Positions 35,720 through 48,624 of a stretch of 64,000 nucleotides of DNA are shown in pieces; the stretch's first letter is position 1; each line of letters begins with the position of its first letter. The translations under genes were made by a program, and so were the position numbers. The stretch spans positions 558,001 to 622,000 of the forward strand of contig JALGAS010000004.1 in assembly GCA_023078685.1 (NCBI GenBank), in the 5' to 3' direction. Source of the DNA: Neopestalotiopsis rosae. Its lineage: Eukaryota; Ascomycota; Sordariomycetes; Amphisphaeriales; Sporocadaceae. Under the pieces are notes generated by a model. The model saw nothing but the letters and a program-made list of their open reading frames with translations, was not told the origin of the DNA and did not search any database.

Positions 35720-37354
35720 ATGGCAATCACTTCTATGCTGCCCTTTGGTTGGCTATATTTTATCGAATTGATCACACTGGCTGCTGGTGAGTATATAAAC
35801 TCTCGAAGTCAACAATTGGTGTTTAGGTCGTGGAAGGCGCTTTCGTGACTGACACCATTTACACGCGCAGCTGCCGATGGAATATGCACACCCTCATACT
35901 CGAATATCGACGGTGTCATCAACTTCACGGGATATTGCGGCGGAAACAATACCTCGAACACTCCTGGAAATCAAGTCATCTTCCCGAAAGATGTTACGTC
36001 CCTGGTCGACTTGACGATTACCAACGATGGCGACTTGCTAACTCTATCGGCGCCAGCACTGACAAGCGTCAACAACTTCTCCCTATCGAATGCAGCCAAT
36101 CTTTCATTTATCAATTTTCCTCAACTCAAGGATATCGTTGCATTAGAGTTCGCTTCCATCGGAAATCCCAAAGGAGTCGGTGAATGGAACATCACAGGAC
36201 TCACACACGTCTCTATCTCGGATACAGCTCTCCCAAACTTGGACTGGCTCGATCTGGGAACGCTCAAGTATTTCAGTCTTGTTAGGAATGCGCAGATCTC
36301 CAGCCTGGAGAGTTCAGCAACGTCGATAAACGGAGAAATCATCGTACAGGAAAACGCGGATAATTTCGTGGCCAACTTTCCATCCCTGGTGAATGCCAGT
36401 CAGATCTCCTTCACGAGGGTAACCAATGTATCTCTGCCGGCTCTGGAGCGCATCGTAAATGGTTTATCGGTGACCTCTTCGCATTTAACCAACCTGTCGA
36501 TGCCACAATTAACGATGACTGGCGACATTACCTTTACCGACAACAATATGAGCAGACTGGAGATCCCCCAATTGACCGTATCCAATGCGTCAATTGTGGT
36601 AATCAATAACACTGGACTTCGGAATGTCTCCTTTCCCAAATTGGAGACAGTTCAAGGCTCAATCCTCGTCTACGGCGAGCTTCAAAATGTCTCAAGGTAC
36701 AAAAAGCTCCCCACCTGGAGCAATCCGTCGCAACATAAGGCGCGACAGCAATAAGCCGGATCAAAAAGCTGACATAAATGTTCTAGTGTATCATTTCCGT
36801 CCTTGAAGCAAGTGACGGGAGATGTCTACGTCAACGGCTCGTCAAACCTGAACTGCTCATCCCTCCAGACTCTGGCGACGAGCGGCGCCGTCGGTGGCAA
36901 TGTGACTTGCGCAGGCACCGTTCTTCGAGCACCGACACAAGGGGGGACCGGCCTCAATAATGGGGCAAAAGCTGGCATCGCTGTAGGCGTAGCTGTGCCC
37001 GTTCTTATGGCCGTTGTAGGTGGCGCATTGTGGTGGCGCCGGCGAAAGCGACCGGGAAGGGCGTATCAACCTGCACCTGCTGTATCACCCGACTCGACAC
37101 CCCTCGCGCCCGCGCCCGCGCCCGCGATCAGCGAAAAACCAGAGCTCCATGGACACAGCTCTGCCCATATAATGTCCCGGCAGGAAATTGATGGTCAGGG
37201 CCTAAGTCAGTTGGATGCAGGCCCTCGATCGCCCGTTGAGCTGCACGGTCGCGCGATGGAAAGCGAGGTCGACAGTCCTGGCTTGAGAAACGGATCGCGC
37301 AATGTTGCTGGACGACATGGACAGCTACAGGATCCAAGATTCGAACTGGCATAG
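35720..37354 (+). CDS. Ecm33/Sps2-like surface protein with a transmembrane anchor
   Basis: Exons are 35720-35786, 35871-36696 and 36787-37354 (486 aa). A signal peptide (MLPFGWLYFIELITLAA) is followed by a receptor-L/LRR-like beta-helix region with irregular repeats (LTSVNNFSLSNAANLSFINFPQL; FPSLKQVTGDVYVNGSSNL) and many N-glycosylation sites, as in Ecm33-family wall proteins. The difference is the C-terminus. Instead of a GPI signal there is one membrane helix (AGIAVGVAVPVLMAVVGGALWW), a basic stop-transfer RRRKR and a cytoplasmic tail of about 110 residues with an Ala-Pro repeat. It looks like a type I membrane protein, possibly a wall sensor or receptor; the function is not known. Confidence 0.8.
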
Positions 37355-38060
37355 CTGTTGAAAGTGGCGATTTGACAGAAATGACATATCGTCCTACACC
37401 TGCGCAGAACCCGTTGCGCTGTTTCTCAGCGACAGGACGGTGCCTGATGCAAACATGGCAATCTGAATACTTGTACTACGTCTACCTTGATTGATTTGTG
37501 GCGCTGTACTCCGTACAGTGAGTACAAGTTCCCCACGATCGTTATCTACATACCCTGGGTATACAACTGCCACCCAACAGCCGGGGGTGTTTAGCGCCAA
37601 GCCCGGAGCGTATGCGGCACTCGGTGAACCAGCACAAGGTCCCTCACAGTGAAGGCCTCACTGTACAGATTGCCATTGTCTAGGCGAGCTTAGGAGGCAA
37701 GGAACGAAATACCCACTTGTGAGAATGATTTGGTAACCTCACAAACTGCCGGAGGTAGAATTGACAGGGTAAAGCGACCAATTTAGTATGATTCACCCTT
37801 TTCAGCTTTCAGGGGACCCTTGTGCCTCCGGGGGCAAGTCTTCATCCGTAAAACAGGTGAAGAAAGTCTAAAGTATGGGACCGCGTAGAAATGTATCCAA
37901 GGCCTAGACGCAATCAATGCTACGCATCCCAAGCCTATTTTGAAGCTCCCACCTATATATGGCAAGTTGCAAATAGACTTTCTAGTATCGAGCAATAGAA
38001 TCTCAATTACCGTTGAGTGTGTTTTTCAGTCTAGGATATTGGCACTTGTATCAACAAAAG
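37355..38060. other. Intergenic, left border of the polyketide locus
   Basis: About 0.7 kb, no supported gene. It contains the promoter of the hydrolase at 38061. Confidence 0.5.
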
Positions 38061-39183
38061 ATGTGCGACTTTTCAAAATATGGAACACCGAGTCAAGAAT
38101 GGATAGCTGGGGCCTCAAACGTGCCATCATTTCTACCCCAGGTCGAATCCATTGTCGAATGGCGGAAAATCTTCAATGCGCAACGCGAGGCAACGGTGGC
38201 CGAGGAGTACAAGAGCGTAAAGGCGCAGGTCCGAACGCAGGACTATGAAATACCTACCCGTGATGGTGACATTATCGGAGGGAGGTGTTATTGGCCCAAG
38301 AGCTTTTCAGAACCGGGCGACAACAATACCTTGCCCGTGTATATGCATTTGCTCGGCGGCGGATTCATCTTTGGCACGCTGGCGACCGAGGATGCGATAT
38401 GCGCCCGCATCGCTATCAACACGCAGGTCATAGTGCTGAGCATAGAAGCCCGCCACAGTCCCGAGCACAGCTATCCCATAGCCTGGAACGACACGGCCGA
38501 CGCCTTCGACTGGCTTCACGACCATATTGAAGAGCTCGGCGGCGATGCGGAGAAAATCATTGTGGGTGGCCAGTCCAGCGGTGGCCAGCTGGCTGCGTCC
38601 TTGTGCCTCCAGAAGAATCTCGAAAACGACACGGAACGACCTGCGATCGCGGGTCAATTATTGATGGTCCCCTGTCTGGTCAGCATGTCTTGCTACGCGC
38701 CACAGCTGGAAAAGGTGGCGAGCAAAGACGTTAGCTCGTACGAACAGAACAGATTTGCGCCGCTCGCACCACTTGCTGTTGTTCGCTTCTTCGAGGAACT
38801 GTTGGATATTGATGACCCACAGGTCGATGATATCGAGCTCAATCCAGGAAATGCAACACCTGATCAAGTGGAAGGACTGCCCCCGACAGTATTCCTCGTT
38901 ACGGGATGGGATCCGATGAGAGATGAGGGATTATTATACGCAAAGATGCTCGTAGAAGCAGGGTAAGCACAAATATCACAAGATCAGCTCATTGCCATCG
39001 GCTAATTAATCTTGCAGTGTTGCTGTGGATGTTCACATATTTCCGGGCCTACCACATAACTTCAGGAGAATTTTGAACAATGTTCCCGAAGCCGCTCGAT
39101 GGGACCGCACTATTGAACGAGGCATACAGTGGCTTCTTTCCAAACCGGTGGCTACCGGTACGTTTGAGATTAAAGACAAATGA
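38061..39183 (+). CDS. Alpha/beta hydrolase (HSL type) beside the PKS
   Basis: Exons are 38061-38962 and 39018-39183 (355 aa). An in-frame ATG at 38013 would add 16 residues; MCDFSKYG is preferred because AAG precedes it. The oxyanion motif is HLLGGGFIFG, the nucleophile elbow GGQSSGG (Ser172), the acid in TGWDPMRDEG and the His in PGLPHNF. This is the hormone-sensitive-lipase-like group, in which many members sit in fungal polyketide clusters and release or hydrolyse products. It ends 190 bases from the 3' end of the PKS, tail to tail. Because that PKS has no release domain, this enzyme is a reasonable candidate for offloading or ester hydrolysis of the product. Confidence 0.85.
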
Positions 39184-39373
39184 AGTAGAGCATAGATACA
39201 TGTATATATATATAGTATATGAGAGTCACAGGATGGTAACTTGTACGCGTGAGATGGTGTCACACTGAATATCGAAAGAATTTGATGAACTGTATATAAA
39301 ATATAGCCTGATCTGGGGCGGAACAGATTACCTTCCAGGCGCATAACTCTAGAGGTCTCTGTGCATAGTCGAG

Positions 39374-42300
39374 CTATTGAACTGCCTTCAATCTATCCAC
39401 CACGGTCTGACCCAGTGCGTTCAGTGTCCCCTTGCCCATTATTTCAAAAACACTGATCTTGAAACCAAAGGTAGCTTTCCACCAATCTCGCAACTCCATG
39501 GCCACCATTGAGTCCATGCCAAATTGACTGAGCCCAACTGTAGTGTCGATATCTTGATCCGTCTTGAGGAGTAAGGTGAGCATCTTCTCTCCAATTCCTC
39601 GCGCGATGACCGTCACCGTCTCGGGCTTTGCTAATTCATTTGGATCGTCTTTGATCAACCTAAGAAAGCCTGCCAAGCTGTTATCATCAGAGCTCGTAGA
39701 CTGTCCGGCGATCTGAGACGCAGCGTGTGCATTGTGGTACATGGACATGCGGATGTCTCTACGCTGTCGCGCACTGCTCTTGGGATTGCTAAGAGGGACA
39801 GTCGGCTTGATTCCAAGCATAAAGTTGCTTGCATGGTTCTGATACAGCTGGTATTGGGTCGCTCGTGGTTGCATTGCAACTCGCAGTGCGTTCAAGAGCT
39901 CGGCTTCACGAACAGGCCGCCACCCGGTACCTTTCATTTTGCGGAACAAGTCATCATTTTGAGTCAAGTATCCCACGTCATCCATGGCGCCGATTGCAAT
40001 GGACGTACACGATAACCCCCTTTCCAACCGGTATCGTGCAAAGGCGTCGAGGAACGTATTGGCCGCAGCATAATTGGCTTGGCCGGGCTGTCCCATGATT
40101 CCGGATAGCGAACTAAAAAGAACGAAAAAGTCCAGCGCATCCCCGCGGGATGAAGTGACTTTGTGCAGATTCCATGTACCTTGGATTTTTGGCTTGACTG
40201 CGTCGTTCCAATCTTCGATCGACATGCGCGAGAAGTTCTCATCACGTAGCACCATGGACATCTGTATGATGCCCTTCAATGGGTACCTGCTAGCCTCTAC
40301 GGCGCGAGAGACGTCCCGAATGTCTGTTACACTGCCGCGAATCAGTGTAGCAGAACACCCCATGCTCTCCAGTTCATGCGCAAATTCTTGATCTTGCTCT
40401 GAGGCGCCTGCACTCCGGGACAGGAATGTGAGGTGGCGGGCACCACGTTCGACCATCCACGTCGAGACCGAACGGCCTAGTCCTCCAAGTCCGCCAACAA
40501 GAAGATACGATGCTGAGCCGTCGAGTCGAAGTTCTCCTTGTCTTGTTGCGACAACATTACCAAGTTGCAATGCACCTGAGCTGTCGCGCACTTCTACCAC
40601 AATTTTGCCAATATGGCTGCCCTGGGCCATGAATCGGAATGCCTCTTCGACGTCGGCCGCGCTGGTGAGCTTCGCTACTGGTATAGGCCGTATCCGGCCT
40701 TGGCGGAAGTAGTCCATCATAGATCCCAGAACCCTAGCATATGAACTCTTGTTAGTGGAAAGGTCTCCTTTTAGAAAAAAAAAAAAAAAAAAAAAGCAAT
40801 CTTCACTCACTTGGCGAGCTGCTTTGGTCTCTCGGCACGCATCTGGTCAATATCCACACAGCAGTAATTCCGATTGTCCAGAAACATGTCCATGTCCAGC
40901 TTCCCTGCGCCGAGTATGTCTCTTTTGCCAATCTCGACCATTGTCCCAAATTTGGCTGCACATCTCCAGGTCGCGTGTAGTAGTTCGCCAGACAGCGAGT
41001 TCAAAATGACGTCGACTCCTCGATTGTTCGTCTGGCGCATGATCCCTTCGACGAATGTAGTGCTGCGCGAATCAAAGATGTGACTTCTGGGGATTCCAAA
41101 GGTTTTCATCAGATACTCTGCTTTAGCCTCGCTACTGACAGTGGTATAGATCTCGGCTCTGACCATTTGTGCTATCTGGATGGCAGCAAGGCCGGCACCA
41201 CCGCAACCGCTATGAATGAGCACCGACTGCCCCTCCTCGAGGCGACCCATGTTGATCAAGGAGTGGATCGCCGTTCCAAAGACGAGAACCATGGTCGACG
41301 CATCGATAAACGACAAGTTGTCGGGAATCTTGACAAAAAGTTCTTGCGTGTCCGTCACCCAGGTGGCAAAGGTTTTGGTTCCAATGAGGCACACGCGATC
41401 TCCGATCTTGAACCTGGTTGCATCGGGACCAAGCCGACGAACTATGCCGACTGCTTCGTAGCCAAGTTCATCCTTGGGAAGATCAAGAACACCTATAGCA
41501 ATGAGAACGTCCTGAATCGGAGAAAGTTAGCACGGCCGTAATACAGCTCACGTCTTCCGGAAGACTTACCCTAAAATTCAGTCCGAGTGCGTGGACTTCT
41601 ATCTCAACCTGGTCACCTTGGGGAGGCAAAGCTGTCCGAGCCAGCCAATGCAATGAGTCGAGACGGCCCGGGCGACCGACATTGAGAACCGCGTCGCTTT
41701 CCTCTTGAGCTACCTCGCTGTGACCATCGAGAGAAAAAGGAAAGAAACGGTTTACACGAACCACACCGTGGGAAGAGACGGAATATTCCAAGTCTGGACC
41801 CATGGCGTCGTCGCCTCGCCGCGCATGAAATTTGTCGAACACATCAGCCACCGCGGAAACGGATGTCTCCGGACTCTCGATCTCGCAGACAGCAAAATCG
41901 ATGGCAGACTCAGACCGAATGGTACGTGCTAGTCCGAAAATTTGCCCGTAGGTAGGATCGCGACAATCCCCAGACTGTGATGCACGGGTGATCCAGAGAA
42001 GTCCAGCGTCGCCGATACGACCCACGAAATGTTTCAGATCATCCAACCGTCCTGCATCCATTTCGCTCAAGAACGGCGCGTCGTCGTCGAGAAGAGCAAG
42101 AATGTCTTGTCCTGGTGTTGGCTCATCTCTCAGCGTACATCGGGATATCTCGTAACCACGTGCTTGCAGTTCTGCTTCCAAGCTGCTCCGTTCGCTTGTC
42201 GCGCTGCCTTGAACAAGCACAGTGACTGTACCTCTTTGCAATTTGCGCACGGGCTTGGCCACCAAGACTGTGTTTGTATGTGATGCTCCCTGATAGTCAA

Positions 42301-45300
42301 TCTCGAACCCATTGCTCCGAAGTTCTCCTTCCAGCGCCGCCTTATCAACGTACGGCCCATCGGATCGAGTATCTTCAAAGCCCTTCCACCAGGTCGAGAG
42401 TGTACCGAGAACGTACTTCACCCATGCCAGCCCCGGCATCGTCTCCTGAATGAGTAGCCTGCCGCTGGGGCTCAATAGCGTCTGCAAATGTGCCAGGCTC
42501 TTCTTGAGATTGGGCGTGGATGTCAGGACTCCAGATGCAATAATCAGATCAAACTGAGAAAATGGGAATTTTTGCTTATTGGGGTCTTTGCCAATATCTA
42601 GTGAAGCGAAATAGATATTCGGTGTGCTCGTGTACCTGCTTTTGGCTGCCTTGACTACATGCGGCGAAGGGTCGGAAAAGACATATTGTGAGTAGAGTCT
42701 TTGGCCGTTTGCTTGCGTCAGATGGCCCAAGTAGTCGTCTGTCGCTGTGCCTTCCCCAGCACCGAGTTCGAGGACTTTAAGGTTTGGCGTATTCATTCCT
42801 AGGCGTCCAAGGAAAGCTCCGCTGTCGTATTTGTTCACAAAAGCCAGAAATTTGCCAAGCGTGCCGTCTTCGTTCAAGATCGCGAGTGGATGCTTGGTGC
42901 CACTACATAACACGGCTGCATTGGCACAGACCTTTGATACAGCAATGGCTGCAACGTAAGCCGGAGTGTCACTGAGTGACATGATGCGCGCATCGAGCTG
43001 GTCCCGTAGCACAGCAATGTCTTCTTCTAGCAAATCTGACTTCTGAGTATCCAGCCATGCCTTGTACCTTCGCATCGACGTTACTACCTTTGTCTCTGGC
43101 TGGACGCTCATCCGGGAGATTGTGGATGCCAAGTGTGCAATCTCATCCAGAGCATCGCCGTACGAGCGTTGCCAATCATTGGCATGGACGAGCTCATCCG
43201 TAGTGCGAAAGTCAATGTGTTGTATCCACTCGGACCGGGCGGTGATGGGGATATTGTCGTCCAGTTCCTCATCGACTGGGTCGTCGAGGGGAATCATGTT
43301 TGCACCCGAGACCTTCAATACCACTCTATTGTCTGCAACACAAAGACCTTCGCCAGTGACCCCCGCAGCAGTCACATCAGCAGACGCCGACACCGTGATG
43401 TCATCCATGACGGAGCGAAACATTGTCAGAGATGCGATAGTTGTGGGCAGAACTTGCCGGTAGTCTCGCGCGGAGCCGTGCCAAGCTGCGCAGCTAAGAA
43501 GTTGAAAGTAAGCGTCCAAAATGACCGGATGTAAGTGATAATTGGCTTCATCTCCGTGCCAATTGTTACGCACGCTGGCTATGCCTGAGCGGGATGACGA
43601 CGTCGAGGTTGATATTTTATCCAAACAGGTGAAATGATGACCATAGTCCAGGCCCTTTGCCCGCACAGTCTCGTACCATTTGGATGGTTCGACTCTACGA
43701 GGAAGACCAGTTTGCAATGCTACTGTCCCAGCATCCACGTCCGACTCAGCCTTGACCTCGCCAGTACAATGCTTCGACCAAGCATGACCGTTGTACGATG
43801 ATACCGAGAACTCCCACCACTGGCTGTTCAGTGTATCTGTGAGACGATGCTGCCTCATCGTTGTGATGATCTCCGTGGGCTTCTCCTGGTTCACGATCAT
43901 TGCCTTGCTCACTATAATCTTTCGAAGGCTGAACCCAGCCTCAATGTCGGTGACTTGCCGTACGGCCTCACCGGCAATCGCTACGTAGCCGGCAAATGGG
44001 AATATGACATCCTGCTTGATCTTATGATCTCGAACCCATGATGCGTTTTCCAGATGGAAGAGATTTCTCCAAACCGGTTCCGAGTCCGTACTTTCGGGTA
44101 TTTTTGCTCCCAGAAGATCATGATGTGGATGACGCCTCAACCTCCACTCCTTCGTAGCTCTCGTCTCAAACCAGTGGCTTTCTTGATGATTCCATGGATA
44201 TCGAGGGAGATCTCCGAGGCATTTGCCCCCTGGAGACAGTGACTTGAAATCGACGGGGACGTGCAAGGTGAAAAGTGTGCCCAGTAGAGAGAGAAAAGTG
44301 TTGTAACTGTTTTGATCTCGTACTTGCGCAGGGATGATTGGTGCTTCGCTCGAAAACTGCGTTCGAATCTGCCGTAAAGGTCCGGAAAGCGCTGAGTGTG
44401 GACCTATTTCGACAAAGACTGGATTGGGCAGCAGGTCTCTGCGAGCCAAGATATCCGAAACGGCAGCCCGGAAATACACTGGAGACTCTAGATTGGTCTG
44501 CCAATACTTAGGGCCCAGATGTGTTGCTTCGGGACTCTCCAGAAGTGCTCCTGCCACGCTGGAGAAGAACAGCTTCGAAGGAGCTCTGGAATCTACTTTG
44601 GCGTTCTCCATAGATACGTGGTAGTCGCTACCAATTTCAACCATGTGGTGCGAATGGTAAGCCTTATCGACTTTTAAAACGGTGGCAAGGGTACCTGGAC
44701 GTGCCTCCTTGACAGAAGCCACAACCTGTGCCACCCCCTCTGTATCTCCTGAAATAGTCGTGCTGCTTGGCGAGTTGTCACAAGCCAAGACCACGGAAGG
44801 GACCAAAACCTGGCGGCTTTCTTCCCAACTCAGACCGAGTGCTGCCATTGCGCCAGTCTTTGCTTGTCTCGTCGACAACAGGCCACGATAATATGCTATG
44901 ATGATGGCGTCTTCCCGAGTCAGTGCGCCGGCAGCATAAGCAGCGGCAATCTCTCCACTGGAGTGACCAACTACCGCCGCAGGTGCGACCCCAACTGAGG
45001 CAAGAGTGTCAACCAAAGCCAGCTGAAGCGCAGTGCAGAGCGGCTGAGAAAGCTCTGCCTCGTTCACACGGCTTGTGCTTGCTGGCTTGGCCAACTCTGC
45101 CTCGATGGTCCAACCTGGCGCGGCGACCGCTTGCAAATGTGCATCAAGATATTTGATGGTATCTCTGAATACCGAATTTGAATACATCAGGTCGCAGCCC
45201 ATTCTAGCCCACTGAGCACCCTGCCCTGTGAACACCATAACGAGAGAAGACTTTTGACGTGGCTTTGCGAAAGAGATCGGCACAGACATAGCTCCTACAT

Positions 45301-47027
45301 CTGTTTGGTTAGTCACGACGAAGGACCGATAAGGTAGGTGTTCCCGTCTGTTCGCAAGAGTGTATGCAACATCTGACAACAGGCTGGGGTTCTGTTTGAC
45401 AAAAGTGTCATATCTCTCGACTAATGGCTTGGAGGATGCGGTGGTGTTTGCTGAGAATAGCAATAGTTCTGATGTCTCTTGTTCCTGGATTGCAGCTTGG
45501 TGTCGTGATATGCCAAAGCTGTTTGCCGAGTCGAGAATCACGTGTGCGTTCGTGCCACCGATTCCAAAGGAATTCTTGCCATTGTTAGCAAGTATAGGGA
45601 GTTACAACGGATATGTGTACCTACAACACTGACACGCTCCTTGCAATGTGAAGGCCAATCCAAAGATTCAGTTGGGACACTCAAACGGCCGCGTTTCCAG
45701 GGAATTGCCGGGTTTGGTGGGTTGGACTTGATCTGGGGCGGAATTGTTCGATGTTCCAAGGCAAGGACTGCCTTCAGGACGGACGTCAGACCAGACGCTC
45801 CCTCAGAGTGACCCAAATTTGCCTCGAGATAACGTCAGTATGAAGGCATATCTAAAAACAAATTAAATACTAACCTTGACTGAGCCGATATGTATACCAC
45901 AATGCCCGAAAACTCTAGCCACCGCCTCGGTCTCGATCGGATCTCCAACTGGTGTTCCGGTTCCATGACATTCGAAAAATGCCGTTTGTGACAGGTCTGA
46001 GATCTGCGCCATGTGATATGCTCTTCTTATGAGCGCCTCCTGCGAGTCAGTGCCGGGAACAGTCACTCCTTGAGTCTTGCCGTCATGGTTTACGGCTGAT
46101 CCACGTATCACGGCTCTGACTGGATTGCCATCACGCAGGGCGTCATGTAGTGGCTTTATAAAAATAGCCACGATTGCTTCTCCTCTTGCATATCCGTCGG
46201 CATTAGCAGAGAACGTCTTGCAGGATCCATCTGGATTCAGTGTGCCAAGTTCCGACATGGCGGTCGTCAAGCCAGGAGCTAGGATGAGATTGGTGCCTCC
46301 AATAATTGCAGACTTGCAATCACCTCTTTCCAGAGCCATGCATGCTTCATTCAGGCCAACCAGGGCAGCTGAACAGCCGGTTCGTATTGTCAAGCTGAGT
46401 TCGTCCTTAGCTTACAATCACCGGCGTCCTAGAGTAGGGCAGATACTCTTACCTTGGACCACGCAGATCCATCTCATACGATATACGGTTGGAAAGCATG
46501 AAATCGTGGTTTGCAGTGACTTGATACCTGCTATACTTTTGCGAGTCATGGACGGAAACATCGTACCAATCCTGGCCATAGCTTCCAGCATATACTCCAA
46601 TATCTTGCCCACGCCAGTTGATTTCGCCTGCGTCATCAAGAGCCTCTCGTGACACCTCTAGAAGCATCCGGTGCTGTGGATCAACACGCTCGATCTCAGA
46701 CCGAGGCATGGAAAAGAACGATGTGTCAATGGCGCCAATGTCAACATCTTCGCCCAAGAAATATCCAAACTCCGCTTTCGTAGTGCCTGGCTTTCCTCCC
46801 GGGGATTGATACGCCGACAAATTGTAGCGGCTTTCAGGCACCGGCGATCGTGCGTCTCCTCCGTCCAAGATGAATTCCCATAGTTCTTGTGGAGTGTGTA
46901 TGCCTCCTGGGAGACGACATGCCATGCCGCAGATAGCGATGGGAGTGAAGGGTTTCTCCTCAGAATGTATCCCGTTTTCCTTAGGGACACCTCCCCCGAT
47001 TAGAGGACTATCACTAGATGCAGGCAT
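39374..47027 (-). CDS. Highly reducing polyketide synthase, KS-AT-DH-CMeT-ER-KR-ACP
   Basis: Exons are 47027-46453, 46394-45875, 45822-45625, 45574-41570, 41511-40811 and 40733-39374 (2452 aa). KS: Cys199 (RTGCSAA), His335 (ECHGTGT), His370 (NLGHSEG). [14 protein letters not shown] and GHSSGE (Ser636). DH: WVRDH (His948) and HPVILD (Asp1118); the base motif reads [10 protein letters not shown], with Gln where Gly is usual. CMe[10 protein letters not shown] near residue 1370 and [15 protein letters not shown], so methylation is likely. [32 protein letters not shown] and [25 protein letters not shown] (Ser2408). Nothing follows the ACP, so release must come from elsewhere. The fifth intron holds a run of 21 T on the coding strand. 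The start at 47027 was chosen over 47093 for its AATT-ATG context and usual KS spacing. The expected product is a reduced, C-methylated polyketide; its structure cannot be predicted. Confidence 0.95.
40775..40795 (+). repeat. Run of 21 A inside a PKS intron
   Basis: A homopolymer of 21 adenines on the + strand lies within the PKS intron at 40810-40734, where it reads as poly-T on the coding strand. It sits between donor and acceptor, so length changes should not alter the protein. It does create a false open frame beginning with a run of Phe. Confidence 0.9.
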
Positions 47028-48624
47028 AATTGTAGACTTTTGATGATCTGTGCAGGCGTTGCGCAAAGCACGAAAGGGCACGAAATATGTCAAAGGAAAA
47101 TGTTACGACGAGTCGTCGACGCAGTCACCTGGTTCTATCTTGATTCATAAGAACAAACTGCTTGTATGTCGAAGATACATGGCTAAAGTGGGAGAGTATG
47201 TATCTTGCCGAGGCAACCTCTAATCAGCTTGATATGACAGGCATGGAATCCGAACCAGGAGACCCTGAAAGCTAGAATGTTGAGCCGGCACAATTAGGTT
47301 TCGGCAGCGTTCTTACTATAGAAAACTCCACTCTCGTTGAAGGTCGCCACACGATGCAGGTACAGAGCAATCAATCGATCGTGCACGATGCGGGCGTTCC
47401 CGAGACTGCCTAACTTAGTACTGCCGACCGGTCACTTACTCCAGTACTCTGGGAGAATTGCTATTCGTACGAGTATTTCAATTATTCTCGTGCTTCCTGG
47501 CAGAACCATTACATCAATTCAACAACTGCCAATTTGAATATTTCTAATCATCATACCATCCTTTTCATCGGCAAAGCGGGATTTCCTGTTCGCTACCATG
47601 GCAAGTTCACACGGCAGATGAGATTCCAAACCTGACGGGAACTAAAAATGGCGGATCTTTCTGGATCTGGGTAACGACAAGTGCCGTGCTGATAACAGTG
47701 GAGTTGCTGAAGACTTGGAAACACCTCAAATTGTCCAAGAGGAACAGCCAAGCCTGCTTAGTCAAGCGTTATGAAAAAGATACAGTGTCGCTAACCTAGG
47801 TATATAAGGTTTATCCCCTGCCCCCCTTGATTTAGTGCTTCTGGGGCTCTACTACTGCACGTACATCGGTGTCAGTCCCCAGGGAGCTAGTGGACGAGGC
47901 CCGACAACCGATAATTTGGGGGGCTTTTTGCTTGCACTGTCCCAACTACACTATTAACGAGATCCAATTCAAACACCATTGGCTGTTCCAAGACTTTTGC
48001 ACCCCATTGTATTGCTACCCATTTATATCAAAGTTCAGGGACTGCCCGCGTGATGCTACCTGACCACGCTCGCCACATGCATGATAGGAACGGTGCGGCA
48101 AGCCATGTTTTCCAGGGTTAGAAACAAGGTTATGTGACAGGAGCTGTGCAGTGATTAAACTTCACTCCGATTATTAATACCGGATTCCAAAGGATCATCG
48201 AATTTTGCTTTGAAAATCTATGCGATTTCAGTATAGGCTTGTGATCCCCCTGTTAGTTGTGACGGGAGCTAGAGTAGTTGCGCGGAAGCTTTGGATCGAG
48301 CTGATCAGGACAGGCAAAATCTAACTTCTCTCTAACACGATCAAAGGCTCATGCAAAATCACTAAACATCACTGAACTCGATGACTTTGACACAGAGGCC
48401 GATGTACATGGGCAGCACACGCCCAGTCATTTCTGTCGAGACCCTCATATGCGCGTGTTCTCGGCACATGAGAACCCTTCAGCCTGGAACTCATCGTCGC
48501 TTCTTGATTCTGCTCAACCCCCACAGTCCCATCGGTACTCTCTAGAGACGTTCCTTATCTGCCAAAGGAAGAGAAACATTGCCGCGCATATTCGATGCGA
48601 AACACCTTTTTGAGTACAGCAGCG
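47028..48624. promoter_or_regulatory. Divergent promoter region, PKS and MFS exporter
   Basis: The PKS reads left and the MFS exporter right from this 1.6-kb region, which suggests joint control. No gene is supported inside: frames at 47337-47537 and 47869-48063 are short and motif-free. No clear repeated regulator motif was found by eye. Confidence 0.4.

Noticed and set aside
39374..40810. PKS end read as a separate gene starting [12 protein letters not shown]
   Set aside because: The Phe run is the poly-T of an intron. Correct splicing (40811 to 40733) joins the ER and KR parts in frame.
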